DNA of 45,280 nucleotides from Pascua guehoae. Lineage: Eukaryota > Basidiomycota > Tremellomycetes > Trichosporonales > Trichosporonaceae. The notes beneath the pieces were generated by a model, which was not told where the DNA came from, did no database searches, and was given only the letters and a program-made list of their open reading frames with translations. The stretch's first letter is position 1, and each line of letters begins with the position of its first letter. Both the position numbers and the translations under genes were made by a program. Below, piece after piece: positions 11,901-22,327 of the stretch. The stretch lies in contig BCJX01000007.1 in the NCBI GenBank assembly GCA_001600415.1, positions 1,035,634 through 1,080,913 of the forward strand. Direction: 5' to 3'.

Positions 11901-12557
11901 ACATTGGAATGACAGGGTCTTGCCGCTCCCGCAATCGTCCCGTGCCGTTGCCTGCGCAACAGCGCAGCTCACATGACCTGCCACCACGCCATTCCGGTTG
12001 CTTAACTCTAACTTGCAACGACATGGGACGATAGGAACAAGGTTAAAAGCTCCGATCTGGCGCGCTTCCTTGCTGACAAGCGCTGGATGCTGAACCATGT
12101 TCATGACCGTTCTCTAACGCCGAGTATCTGGGTACACTGGGTACGCTGGGGCTAGTGCTCTGCGAACAAGTCGGATGGAACAGGAACAACAAGCTCGTAC
12201 CCAATGTCATAAAGGAAAAACCCAGTAGCAAGGCGACGATAGAGTAATGACAGCCATCACGTTGCCTTTTACCTCGAACCCAGCAACTCGTGCCCTGGGC
12301 TGGCGGCTACCGCCGAAGGAGCGTCATCGGTACTCGGGTCCCCACACACAATAATCTCGCCTCCGGTCCGTGTCCTCCACCACCCCCGATTCTCACCTTA
12401 CCTACAACCCAACTGGAGCATCAAGACCCAGTCGACTGTGTGTTTCCCGCGGCCTTGTTCCCAGACATCCAGGACGACCGGCCCGGCGACGGCAGTCGCC
12501 GAGGTCTTGTTCCATCACGACGGGTGTCACGGTCGCAAAGTACGCGCGCGAACACGC

Positions 12558-12591
12558 GAGGACACACGAGGACACACGAGGACGTGAGGCG
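12558..12591. repeat. Short tandem GAGGACACAC repeat
   Basis: The unit GAGGACACAC is repeated about two to three times just upstream of the TATA box of the small secreted protein gene, ending in a degenerate GAGGACGTGA copy. Confidence 0.6.
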
Positions 12592-12633
12592 ATGTGCAAG
12601 ACGTGATGGGTCGACCAGTGGTCTGGAGAAAGA

Positions 12634-12640
12634 TATATAA
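12634..12640 (+). promoter_or_regulatory. TATA box of the small secreted protein gene
   Basis: TATATAA stands in a GC-rich context about 250 bp upstream of the start codon, or about 140 bp if the 5' UTR intron is excluded. This spacing fits a transcription start near 12665-12690. Confidence 0.6.
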
Positions 12641-12772
12641 ACGGGCGTCTTGGCGAGCTGCAAGACTCAGAATCCAACAAGACAACTTTCACGTCTCCCA
12701 CCAACACCACTACCACTCTACACCACTCTCCTCGCTCGACTTTGTCAAACTCGCTTCAGCGTACCCCACACA

Positions 12773-12878
12773 GTAAGTGTCGCCCTTGACCGAACTACCC
12801 TCCTCCTCATCGTCGTCCACTATCCTCCGTCATCCCCTCTTGTCTCGTTCTCCACGGCCGTGACTAACACTTGCTCAG
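12773..12878 (+). other. Intron in the 5' untranslated region
   Basis: A GTAAGT donor at 12773 and a CTAAC...CTCAG acceptor ending at 12878 bracket a 106-nt intron. It ends nine bases before the start codon at 12888. Leader introns of this kind often accompany highly expressed fungal genes; that link is inference here. Confidence 0.6.
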
Positions 12879-12887
12879 CCACACAAA

Positions 12888-13289
12888 ATGTTCAAGATCA
12901 TCATTACCCTCCTCGCCGCCTCGGCCGCTGTTGCCGCCCCCGCTCCCGCTCCCCAGGGCTGGAACCCCCCGCAGCTCACCGAGCTGCCGACCAACTTTGC
13001 CTCGCGCTTCTACTGCGTCGGTGAAGGCCAGGGGCCGTTTGACCTCGAGGACCTCCGCAACAAGGCCAAGGACTTTTGCCTCAACTGGTACTCGCACTGG
13101 GACCGCAACCTCGGCCCCATCATGGACCTCGGCAACGGCTACTCGTTCCACATTGACGACTCGCAGGGCGGCAACTATGCGCCTTGCACTGCCGCTCTCA
13201 ACAAGGTCATTGACGAATGCGCGTCCCAGGGCCAGATCGGCGCCTGGAGCGCCAACGCCAACGTTTACGAGCTCATCAAGAACAACTAA
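12888..13289 (+). CDS. Small secreted cysteine-containing protein, function unknown
   Basis: This intronless frame encodes 133 residues. Residues 1-16 form a clear signal peptide (MFKIIITLLAASAAVA), followed by an Ala/Pro-rich stretch and a mature domain of about 105 residues with four cysteines (in FYCVG, DFCLN, APCTA and DECAS), enough for two disulfides. Aromatic residues cluster around NWYSHWDRN. Codon use is strongly C-ending, the gene has its own TATA box and a 5' UTR intron, and it stands alone between gene-poor flanks. These points suggest strong, regulated expression. I do not recognise the family; it could be an effector-like or cell-surface protein, but no function should be assigned from this alone. 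Confidence 0.8.
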   Translation: MFKIIITLLAASAAVAAPAPAPQGWNPPQLTELPTNFASRFYCVGEGQGPFDLEDLRNKAKDFCLNWYSHWDRNLGPIMDLGNGYSFHIDDSQGGNYAPCTAALNKVIDECASQGQIGAWSANANVYELIKNN

Positions 13290-14780
13290 ACGGCATATCC
13301 CACGGGGGACTCTACAACCGCACCCATCGTCGAGGAGAAGGCACAGAGGCGATACATATAATAGAGCAGTCGTAACGCCATAGCCACGGACACTACAGTA
13401 TATTGCATGGCATTTTTATCGAAATCGCTACAACACGACGCCGACGCACTTGCAGCAGCACATCCCTCTCCATCTCCATTGACCACCTGACATGACCGAG
13501 GACAAACGCGCCATCACTTAACGATCGGATCGCGGCAAATCCAAAGGTTAGGTTATCGGCGCGCGTGAGAATACATTGCTCACAGATAAGGCACAGCATG
13601 GGAGCAAACCAGAGTGTGGACATGCCCGAGTTCAATCTGTACGCGACGCTTACGGCAAGGCCGCGAGCTTGTTTGCTCCCGACCGAACCATGCCACCAGT
13701 CGCTGGCGTCTAATTTCGGTGCATCGCCCCATGCATTGTGCAGCTGCCAGCCCAGCCTGCAGCCTGCCAGCCATACCCAGCTGGCGGGAAATCGTACGAC
13801 GCAACCAAAACCCGTCGTACCAAACCTGGAAAACTCGTACGATGCGACACACGCCCAAACGTAAACCGAATCATCTGTGGAGAGAAACGGACGCCGGGGT
13901 TACGGTAAGCTCATGTACATGGAGAACGGGCACAACGGTCAGCCATTCGCGCACACGGCGCGTGCAGGACAAGTCTGAGCAGCCCGAGAAGCCCGGCAGA
14001 GGCGGTGCGTGCCTCGGCGTACAGTCGCTACCGGGACGCCCGCACGCACAGTAACCCGTGGCTGGAGAACAAGGCAGTGCCAACCGGCCATCTACTGGTT
14101 GTTGGGCGCCACCAGCCTGCTCGAAATTGGGTGCTCCAAGACACTTTTGGGCTACCCGCACACTGTATCTGATAAGCATACAGGGCTGACACAGTGTTAG
14201 ATGCACCATGGGACTGTAGGGTTACCATCCCGCCTTGCTCTTGTTTACATCGACGTCTGCGGCTTGGCCCGGAGAGGTCGTCGCGCTGTAAAAGGCAGCA
14301 TGCATCCAACACCGATGCTGTTGCTATTATTAGTCGCCGCAGTGTGGCTGCGGATTCTATTCACCGCAGCAGACTGCTGACCAACACCAACAGGTGGAGG
14401 TGCTTCAGAAGTCGTAATCTGACGACACGCCTTACTCCATCGCTCCTGTTGATTACTCGCGCACTTTGGTGACTGACCGTTACTGGTCATTGGATCGCCG
14501 GCAACTCTTTCCTGCGTGACGAGCAATGGCGTCTGGTAAACGCAGTGGCAGACGGCTGCATACGCGCTCGCCCTTTGCCAAATCGCTGCGTGCTGGCTGC
14601 CCGTGGGGCCAACCTAGGGGCCACAGGGTGGGTGGCAGCCTGACACCTGTGCTGTTTGGTTTGGCACCGCCATCCAACCCTCACTTTACACCTAGAAGCG
14701 TACGCCTAACTCAACGCAGACCGGGTTCGTCGACTCTTTTCCAACTCGCGCGCGCTCTCCCTGCTATCCTATCCCCAGCC
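13290..14780. other. Intergenic, no gene seen
   Basis: This 1.5-kb spacer lies between the small secreted protein and the hydrolase gene. Open frames are short, overlapping and unrelated to known domains. A CAGCC/CTGCAGCCTGCCAG-rich patch lies near 13740-13780. A short inverted repeat (ATCGTACG at 13791, CGTACGAT at 13836) is the only ordered element noticed. Confidence 0.5.
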
Positions 14781-15673
14781 ATGTCCGTGTCGACGTGTAA
14801 GTCTCCCCGTCGCGGTTGTTGATACCATACACCGCTCCCCGAGGTCCCGTGCCTTTTTTCGAGTGTCGTCGTTCCTGACAGCGCCCAAAACTGACATTTT
14901 CGCGTAGCATGCTGCACGATCCCACCCGTCGAGGCCGAGTACACACCCAGGGGCAGCTGGGGGGAGCTCGCGGGGATCAAGAGCTACTTTACGGGCCCAA
15001 CGACGACGGGCAAGGCTGTGCTGTTTGTCTATGACATTTTCGGCCTGTCGCCGCAGATTCTCCAGGGCGCCGACCTGCTCGCGGCCGCGGGGTACAGAGT
15101 GGCCATTCCGGACTTTTTCGAGGGCGAGTCGGCCCAGCCAGAGTGGTTCACGGGGACCCCGGAGGGGGACGCGTTGCGGGCCACGTTTTTCGCCTCGTTT
15201 CCGGGCAAGTTTGAGACGCAGTCGGCGCGCATTGGCGCGTGTATCGCCCAGCTCAAGCGCGAGGGGTACGCGGTCGCCACGGCCGGGTTCTGCTGGGGCT
15301 GGAAGGCCATTGTGCTCGCTCAAGGCATCAACGACGTCAAGGCCATCGCGGCAGCACACCCGTCGCGCGTAGACGTGTCCGACGCCGAGCGCATCAGCGT
15401 CCCCGTCGCCCTCTTGCCGTCGGGCGGTGAGGATGCCCCCACGATGCAGGCCCTCTACGACAGGCTCGAGGAGGCGCGCCCGGGACAGAACCTCATCAAG
15501 TTTTATAGTGACCAACGGCACGGGTGGGCAGCGGCCCGTGGTGATGTGAGTTGGCAAGATTGGGTAGCTGCCGGCCGGCGCTCACGGGTGCACAGCTCAA
15601 GGGAGGCCCCGCTACGGATGCTTTCCGTGACGCGTATGTCACTATCGCCGACTTCTTCAACTCCAAGTTCTGA
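14781..15673 (+). CDS. Dienelactone hydrolase family protein
   Basis: This is an alpha/beta-hydrolase of the DLH family, probably cytosolic. Exons are 14781-14796, 14908-15545 and 15596-15673, joining in frame to 243 residues. The nucleophile motif is GFCWGW (Cys about 134), replacing the usual GxCxGG by one residue. The acid is probably Asp about 181 (GGEDAP) and the histidine is His about 210 (RHGWAAARGD). The N-terminus carries SCCTIPP followed by a GSWGELAGIKSYFTGP segment typical of fungal DLH proteins. The first coding exon has only 16 nt and its GTAAGT donor fixes the start. Bacterial relatives open dienelactones in chloroaromatic degradation; most fungal members have unknown substrates. 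The TauD-like gene follows 486 bp downstream on the same strand. Confidence 0.88.
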
Positions 15674-16159
15674 TCCCTCTGCGAATGCGAGATAAATGTG
15701 TATTTGTGGGCAACCAAGCGCGGGTTCTGCAGGAGGAAGCGACCACAGTGCAAGTGGTCAAGAGCGAACGACTGTGCGCCACAGGAGACCGTTTCACTAC
15801 AAATGACAAGGCGCCCGACTGTATGTACTGTACCGTACGTGCCTACAGTAGTAGAGACAAGTCGGTAGACCGGTTGCACAGTCAGCAATGCCGCCTTCGT
15901 GCTGACAAAGAACCATACAGTCGGCGACATAGATAAGACTGCGGGTGTTAAGCTTGGTGTTCGGTCTTTTCCGACGCGCCCGATGTCGTGATTCCGCCAT
16001 CACCTGGCGATGTGTGGTGACCATGGCATCATTTCGCCACATGTGTATACTGGCAACGTCAACGCAAGTGCTTCTTGGGACAAGCCGTCCGAGTCGATGC
16101 ATATAGATACCAAGAGCCCCGGGTTTTGACGCTCACAGTATCATAGCAGAGCCTCCACT
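15674..16159. other. Spacer and promoter of the TauD-like gene
   Basis: No gene is seen in this stretch. A GATAAG sequence at 15932-15937 resembles a GATA-factor site. A CATATAGATA patch at 16099-16108 could serve as a weak TATA element about 55 bp before the start codon. Confidence 0.4.
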
Positions 16160-17627
16160 ATGACCGCAGCAGTCCAGCCTCCCGTCGACGTGCTCAACCA
16201 CAGCCTCAAGTCGCTGGGCATTGGCGACAAGATCAACGACGACATTTACGGCCAGCAGACCAAGACGTACAACAAGATCAACGCCACCGACGCCGAAAAG
16301 AAGCGCCTCGTCTTTGACACCGACTATGAGCCGTCCGAGCAGTGGTGGGCCGCAAACCAGAAAGCATACGTCAAGCCCGAGCACGACCCCCTCCCGGATG
16401 GGTTCCCGGACAAGGTGGTTTCGTCTACTGTATGGGACGGCAAAGTTCTGATCAACCAGCGTGAGTACCTTTGTGTGTGTATTGCCGGCTGAAAAGTTAG
16501 CCGAGAAGTGGGTGTATCACTTCACAGACGAGGACATTCGCGTCCTGAACGCGGCGTATGACCACTTTGTCAGTCTCAAAGTCGCCAACGATGCCATCTC
16601 GCGCGAAACCTTTCCCATCCCCGCCGACTCGGAGGTGTACCACGCCCTCAAGCATGCATCGCACGAGATCAATGCTGGTCTCGGGTTTCGCATCCTGCGC
16701 GGTCTGCCCGTCGACGACTGGGACCGCATCAAGCAGATTATCATCTTTGCGGGCATCTCGGCGTACATTGGCGGCCGCCGTCTGAAGCAGGGTCCCAAGA
16801 ACATTGTGCACCTCCGCGACATTACGCAGCTGGATGCCGACAAGCGCCCGGCCATTGGTGGGTTATGCGTGCCGTCTTGCCTCGCTGACGGCTCAGTGGT
16901 CAAGGGCCAGACGAGCGGTAACCAAGGTGAGCTCGTCGTTGACATTGAGACGGTTGAGGGGACACGACTGACGCGGTGCAGTATACCACAACGACGGCAG
17001 CGCCGGCATTGTCGGACTGCTCACCCTCGGGCGCGCCGAGACGGGCGGCCACTCACAGCTGGCCTCGGTGGGCCAGACGTACAACGAGCTGGCAGCGACG
17101 CGGCGCGACATTATCCGCGAGCTAGCCAAGAACGACTGGAAGAACAAGACCCACCCGGACGGTATGCACACCACAACCTATATGCCCCGCTCACGCTCAA
17201 GGCACACCACTCTTCTTCGCCGTCGACGGCCAGGTGTTGTCGTCCTACTCGCGCCGCCCGTTCTTTGGCTTTTACGAGGCCGACGCCGACGTGGCCCCGC
17301 TCCCAAAGGACAAGCACCTCGCCCTCGACGCCGTCCACTTTACAGCCGCAAAGTACGGGTTTGAGCTCAACCTCGAAAAGGGCGATTTGGAGTACCTCAA
17401 CAACGTCCTCGTGTTCCATGGTATGTCATTTTAGCCTCGCTGGTAGTTTTGGCTGACGTTTGCCAGCACGCGATGCGTCAGAGGACTCGGAGGACAACGC
17501 ACGCCACCTGATCCGCATATGGCTCGAGAATAACGAGCAGCCCCTCCCGGCCCACCTGCGTGAGACGTTTGATCGTCTGAACGCTGGCGAGGCGCACGAC
17601 TGGCCGCTGGAAGCTTGGGATGAATAA
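16160..17627 (+). CDS. TauD/TfdA-family Fe(II)/2-oxoglutarate dioxygenase
   Basis: This family hydroxylates substrates such as taurine using 2-oxoglutarate and Fe(II), in sulfur scavenging or catabolism. Exons are 16160-16460, 16501-16857, 16897-16926, 16982-17161, 17202-17420 and 17467-17627, joining in frame to 415 residues. Five introns are about 40-55 nt and one exon is only 30 nt. The iron ligands are His232 and Asp234 in VYHNDGS and the distal His about 362 in VFHARD. The following RHLIRIW supplies the arginine expected to bind 2-oxoglutarate. The stretch QTYNELAATRRDIIREL is typical of fungal members. The intron at 17162-17201 uses an AAG acceptor. The exact substrate cannot be read from the sequence. 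Confidence 0.9.
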
Positions 17628-18785
17628 TGAGTGGGGTATGAGTAGAGACAAAATGAGGTTTCCTTGAGATTCCATGCATCTGGCAGCAGTCATGTGAGAT
17701 TGTTGTCGCACAAGCCGCGCCTTGGCCACCGACCGAAACTCAAGTGCTGGGCACGAGGACACCCCAAAGCCATGACATCATCCACAAGCCTGCAGCACTG
17801 TGCTCGATCGCACCCTCATTTGCAGCTCACTTTGTCCCTCTCTCTTGTAGTCTTGTACTTGCACGAGCTCACACCATGTGCACCATGTCGAGCATGTGAC
17901 AAGGCCCACTTGCCACTTGCGCAGCCGGCGGCTACGGTGACGGTGACGGAAGCCCCGACCTCGGCATAGTGATTGGGATGACGGATGCGGTATGCTTGAT
18001 TCGTCATGGAGCAGCGTGCGGCATGTGCGGAATGGTATGCACTGCACGAGTGGGTGATCGGCTACTCGCCACTCGACGCTCTGTCCTCTATGCTGCACGG
18101 CTGCAGTGGATGCTTGAAGATATAACAAACACGATGCTCGCACGTTCCCATCACAACTCCACTCGTCTCGCCACTTTGGACAAACAACCAACGGCAAACG
18201 ACCAACGGCCAACGGGTGTCTGTCTGCGCCACTACCGACGCCACTTTTCCCATTTTCATTTCCATCCTCGACACGAGCGAATCCAGTCTCGAGAAATCCC
18301 ACTTAGCGCGCGCGACTGTCTTTGCTTTTGTTCCGACTGTGCGACTCTGCACCTCCTGCGGCGGCGTCGCCAAGAACACAAGGCAAAAACAAGGCCCACA
18401 CGCCCACCAGCGACGCATCTCACTCTCGTCCCATCACATTACATTCTCACATCACACTCCCATCTCACTTGTTCATTCTCTGTCCCTCTGTCTCTCTCAC
18501 TCGCTTGGCACGCTGCAATTACGACGAGTACGACGAGTACGACTGCGCGACCAGTACAGCCTGCGAGTGCATCCCGACGTGACTGCGAGTGCAATCACAG
18601 CGACAACAAGCCTGCGACTGCCGCAGCAAACTATATAACAAACTTCGACGACATACGTCTGCGCATCGCATTCCCGGCACGGCAGGCGTTTCATATCTTG
18701 ACGTCCAAGTGACGCTCGCTACCTTTACCTCCCCACCACAACCCCCCCTACAAGCCCATTCATCCACCACTCTACGACCTCTTGA
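17628..18785. other. Intergenic, promoter side of the Ser/Pro-rich gene
   Basis: No supportable gene is seen. CTCTCT/CATCAC-rich pyrimidine tracts run from about 18410 to 18500, and two GAGTACGAC/ACGACGAGTACGAC repeats occur near 18520-18545. These are consistent with a promoter or 5' leader for the gene starting at 18786. Confidence 0.5.
18632..18638 (+). promoter_or_regulatory. Candidate TATA box
   Basis: TATATAA lies 154 bp upstream of the ATG at 18786, preceded by a long pyrimidine-rich stretch. Confidence 0.45.
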
Positions 18786-19923
18786 ATGCAACGAAAGGAC
18801 TCTGATCCGAACGCCGTCCACGCCGAGTGGGCTACATCGGCCCACTCGCTCGCCAACGAACATCGCGAGTGTCTTCTCGGCGCCGAGTGCGTTCAGATCA
18901 TCGATCCCCGGGAACCAGAGCAAGTGGAGGAGCCCACCAAGGGTGAGTAGCTAGCTACGCACGGTTGGTCAAGCCCAGGGGGGGGGCCGCAAAGCTCCGG
19001 TCGCCGCCCTACCCCATCTCTATCGGTGACGGCCGTGTCCTGTCAGGTCCCCCCCACGCCGGTGTCCCCGGCTGCTGTCGCCTGGACTCGGGGACGAGGA
19101 CGGTGCCTCACATTTGCGTCTGGCGGGTCTGCACGCTCCTCTTACATCCACGCTTGTGCTTCCAGCTGCAGACGTGCGAACCTCGACGTTATGGACCACA
19201 CTGTCACACCACAAACTCCAGCTAATGCCAGGTAAACCCACTGCTGCGCAACTCGCCGCGTTCTCATCCACGCGTACAATCAGGGCCGTCCCCCAACGCC
19301 CCGGGCTGACCATCGCACCGCCACCTGCGCTCTCCTTGTCGGCGTACAAGACAAGTTCTCACCCACCGACGTCCCCAATGCGCCAGAGCTCAATCCGCTC
19401 CATGTCGACGTGTTCCTCGTCATCCGATTGTCACTCACCGGTGACGCCGACGTCGTCGACATTCTTTGCCTCGCCGACAAGCAAGACGATCAAGCGCGTC
19501 GACCCGCTTCCGGCACCCACTCCCGCCTTTCCCTTCTCCACCGGTCATGTCTCTGCCCCCGCCCGTCCCCGAGCACCATCGCCGACATCCGCCCTCCGGC
19601 GTCCTCTGTCACCCCGTCCCCTCGACCACCCGTCCCCAACACCGTCACCCGGTCCCGGGCCCATGTCCGCCGCCAAGCTCTCCCGCCGCACGTCGCGCGT
19701 TACGTTTTCCCCGCCCGACCTGCCCAACATATCAGAGTCGGACCACAAGCCCGATGGCCGCCTCGCGTGGGGGATCCGCAGGACGAGCAATCCCGAACTG
19801 CTCGTGCGGCGCCTGAGCACCATGAGCACCCTGAGCACCATGAGTGGGATGAGTTCGATGAGCGTCGAGTCGGATGGGGGACGGATCCTCGGTCCGATGG
19901 ACGGCGTGGGCGTGCGGTCCTAG
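18786..19923 (+). CDS. Ser/Pro-rich orphan protein with basophilic kinase motifs
   Basis: The model joins exon 18786-18942 to exon 19232-19923 through a 289-nt intron (donor GTGAGT, acceptor CTAATGCCAG), in frame, giving 282 residues. Residues 1-52 are acidic and end EEPTK. The rest is rich in Ser, Pro, Thr and Arg and looks disordered, with only one ordered-looking patch (DGRLAWGIRRTSNPELLVRR). There are three RRxS motifs (RRTS twice, RRLS once), the consensus for PKA-like kinases. The C-terminus has a Met/Ser-rich repeat (MSTLSTMSGMSSMS). I recognise no domain. The long intron could hide a further small exon, so the N-terminal half is less certain than the C-terminal half. Confidence 0.55.
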
Positions 19924-20867
19924 AAGCGCGGACGGGTGTCGTGGACAGGAAGCCGAGGGCTGGCACGAGGTGCGGCGCCGTCTGGGAGAAGGGACTTTGT
20001 CTGCAACTACGGAGAGTGATATTGCGGCCACAATCTGATAGATAACTTCATTCATTGCATATAATTCTGATGGATCCATGTGTACAAGCGTGATTTTGTC
20101 CGCTCTCGACCGCTCTCGACTCTATCTGGATTTGTGAACCGGAATGGCTACTAACGTTTGGTCATATTGGCTCCACAAACACGCTGAAAGGCAACCATCC
20201 TGCCCAACTGTCCTCGTCACTGCAACACACAGAATGGACGTGGTTGGACGTGACCGCAGCAGAGCCGCTCGCATGGGGGATGAAGAGCGTCATCTCCTCC
20301 GGGATACCTTTCCTTGGTGCTCGCCACCTTTGAATGGCAAAGATGACCACCTCTAGCCGCTGGTCGGGAGGTTTGACCTGTTGCCCAGCTCCCGGCCTGT
20401 CGGGGTGGACGAGAACTGCCTAATGCCCACGTCCTCGCTCGCGATGATGACAGCGAATTCACAATGCTGCGTCAGCTCTGGGATGTCCATGGAAGGATCT
20501 AGACGCGGTGAGGCCGAGTGCGTGTGGGGTACTTTGTAGGTGACTTTGTGAGGTCGGTTTCTCAGGTGGGTTGGGCGCACGGGCTCTGCCAGCTCTTCAG
20601 TGTCACCGCCCCAGGCTCACCCCGGGGGCCTCTGCTGGTCAATTCTGCCCGAACACGGCCCGTGATGCGGCCGTTTGTTTGAAAGTCGCCGCTGTTGGTG
20701 CTGCTCGCATGGGCCCTGTAGTTGACACTTCAGACTGGGGCCAAGTTGCCGTACTCGTTGGTGGCCTAGACTATGGGCACTGCAATGGCTGCAGGGAAGA
20801 GCATCGAGGAGCAAACCACAGCGTTCTGCATGCGGCCAGCATGGCTGGAGCGATAATTGGCGAACGG

Positions 20868-20921
20868 GAGACGTTGATGTAAGCGAAGACGTTGATGTAA
20901 GCGGAGACGTTGATGTGCAAA
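20868..20921. repeat. 18-bp tandem repeat, three copies
   Basis: The unit GAGACGTTGATGTAAGCG is present at 20868, 20886 (one change) and 20904 (divergent end). It lies in non-coding DNA about 370 bp upstream of the pirin start. Confidence 0.85.
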
Positions 20922-21218
20922 ATGCGGACAGGTGGGGAGTTGCGACAGAAGTATGTCCACCCGAGATTCTTTGTTGTTGAGGAAGACGGATGGGCAACTC
21001 GTCCTGTCCCTGAGGTCATGTGACCCTGTTGCGTTCTGAAATTGCCCCATTGGGAAGGCGGTTCCCAACGGCATGTCATGTCCACCTCGTCGATCAACCC
21101 AATCCGACCCAACGATCTGTCAGCATTCTCGGTTTCCTGTCAGCCTCGCAGTACTCCAGAAGCACCTACAATCTACGCGTGGGTGCATTGTTGACGAGCA
21201 GACGTGTCGAGAAAAAGG

Positions 21219-21226
21219 TATAAAAG
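21219..21226 (+). promoter_or_regulatory. TATA box of the pirin gene
   Basis: TATAAAAG lies 68 bp upstream of the first ATG at 21287. This close spacing implies a very short 5' leader for the long form. Confidence 0.65.
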
Positions 21227-21286
21227 AGAGGGGACTGACTCGTCTTTCATCTCATCTCCAAATTTTTGAACACTCTACTCAAACTC

Positions 21287-22327
21287 ATGACGACCGCCCT
21301 CTGGCGCTCACTCCGCACTTCAACAACCACTGCCCGCAACACCACCACCACCAACCTCCGCCGTACCATGACTTCCACCGCCGCCCACACTTCGCGCACG
21401 CCGCAGAAGATTGTCTATGCCCGCGAGACGCCCGAGGGCATGGGCGCGACCGTGCGCCGCTCGATTGGCACGCCGGCGCTGCGCAACCTGTCGCCGTTCC
21501 TCATGCTCGACCACGCCAAGGTGCAGCCCGAGTCTGGGTTCCCAGACCACCCGCACCGGGGCATGACGACGGTGACGTACGTGCTGTCTGGCAAGATGCA
21601 GCACGAGGACTTTATGGGCAACTCTGGCGCGCTCGAGCCCGGCGACGTGCAGTGGATGACTGCGGGTCGCGGGGTGGTGCACTCTGAAATGCCCCTGTTT
21701 GACGAGGACCCAGCCAAGCGCGTCGAGGCCGAGGCGCTCCAGCTCTGGGTCGACCTTCCGGCCGCACAAAAGATGATCGAGCCGTCGTACCAGGAAAAGA
21801 AGGCGGCCGACATTGACACGGCCCACCCCGCCCCCGGTGTCGAGGTGACGGTCATCTCGGGCGAGTCGTCCGACGGCGTAAAGGGCTTTGTCCGCCCCGT
21901 CGGCGGCTGCTGGTTCCTCGACTTTAAGCTCAAGCCCGGCGCGTCCACCTTCCAGCCCATCCCCAAGGGCTGGACCGCGTTCGTCTACGTCATCAAGGGC
22001 AGCCTCAAGCTCGGCGATGCCGCGACGGCCACGCCAGTCAAGCAGTTCCACACGGCCACACTCTCGGCCAACGACGACCAGGACGGCGTCACCCTCACCG
22101 CACCAGAGAACCCCCAGGCCCCAGACGACATCACCCGCTTCATCGTCGTCGCCGGCGAGCCCCTCGCCCAGCCCGTCGTCCAGTACGGCCCCTTCGTCGT
22201 CACGTCCCAGGAAGAGGCAGTCGCAGCCATCATCGACTTCAACTCGGGCAAGAATGGATTTGAGGGCGCCGCAAACTGGGAGTCCAAGATTGGCGCGCCC
22301 CTCCGCCGCGCCCACAGCCGCCACTAG
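21287..22327 (+). CDS. Pirin family cupin protein, with possible mitochondrial leader
   Basis: Pirins are bicupin iron proteins; members act as transcription cofactors or quercetin 2,3-dioxygenases. The gene is intronless with 346 residues. The metal ligands are visible: His88 and His90 in PDHPHRG, His132 and Glu134 in VVHSEMP. The second cupin includes GGCWFLDFKLKPG and AFVYVIKGSL. Residues 1-27 are rich in Arg, Thr and Ser with no acidic residue, as expected of a mitochondrial targeting peptide. A second in-frame ATG (residue 28, at 21368) begins MTSTAAHTSRTPQK, close to the usual pirin start. The first ATG has a weak context (C at -3) and the second a strong one (A at -3), so both may be used. 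Confidence 0.93.
   Translation: MTTALWRSLRTSTTTARNTTTTNLRRTMTSTAAHTSRTPQKIVYARETPEGMGATVRRSIGTPALRNLSPFLMLDHAKVQPESGFPDHPHRGMTTVTYVLSGKMQHEDFMGNSGALEPGDVQWMTAGRGVVHSEMPLFDEDPAKRVEAEALQLWVDLPAAQKMIEPSYQEKKAADIDTAHPAPGVEVTVISGESSDGVKGFVRPVGGCWFLDFKLKPGASTFQPIPKGWTAFVYVIKGSLKLGDAATATPVKQFHTATLSANDDQDGVTLTAPENPQAPDDITRFIVVAGEPLAQPVVQYGPFVVTSQEEAVAAIIDFNSGKNGFEGAANWESKIGAPLRRAHSRH

Larger units (their letters stand above)
8925..12887. other. Large gene-free interval (about 4 kb)
   Basis: Apart from promoter elements of the small secreted protein at the right end, I see no supportable gene. Open frames of 60-130 codons occur on both strands, but none shows a recognisable domain, none links to others by plausible splice sites, and most overlap each other. 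A minus-strand frame at 9807-9577 ends in a GTGAGT-like donor and has a CxxC pair, but no partner exon was found. An A-run lies at 10830-10840. The interval could hold a non-coding RNA or an extended regulatory region; nothing in the sequence proves either. Confidence 0.5.
19924..21286. other. Intergenic, pirin promoter side
   Basis: No gene is seen. Contents are an 18-bp tandem repeat at 20868-20921, and a TATA box with purine-rich flank immediately before the pirin gene. Confidence 0.5.
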
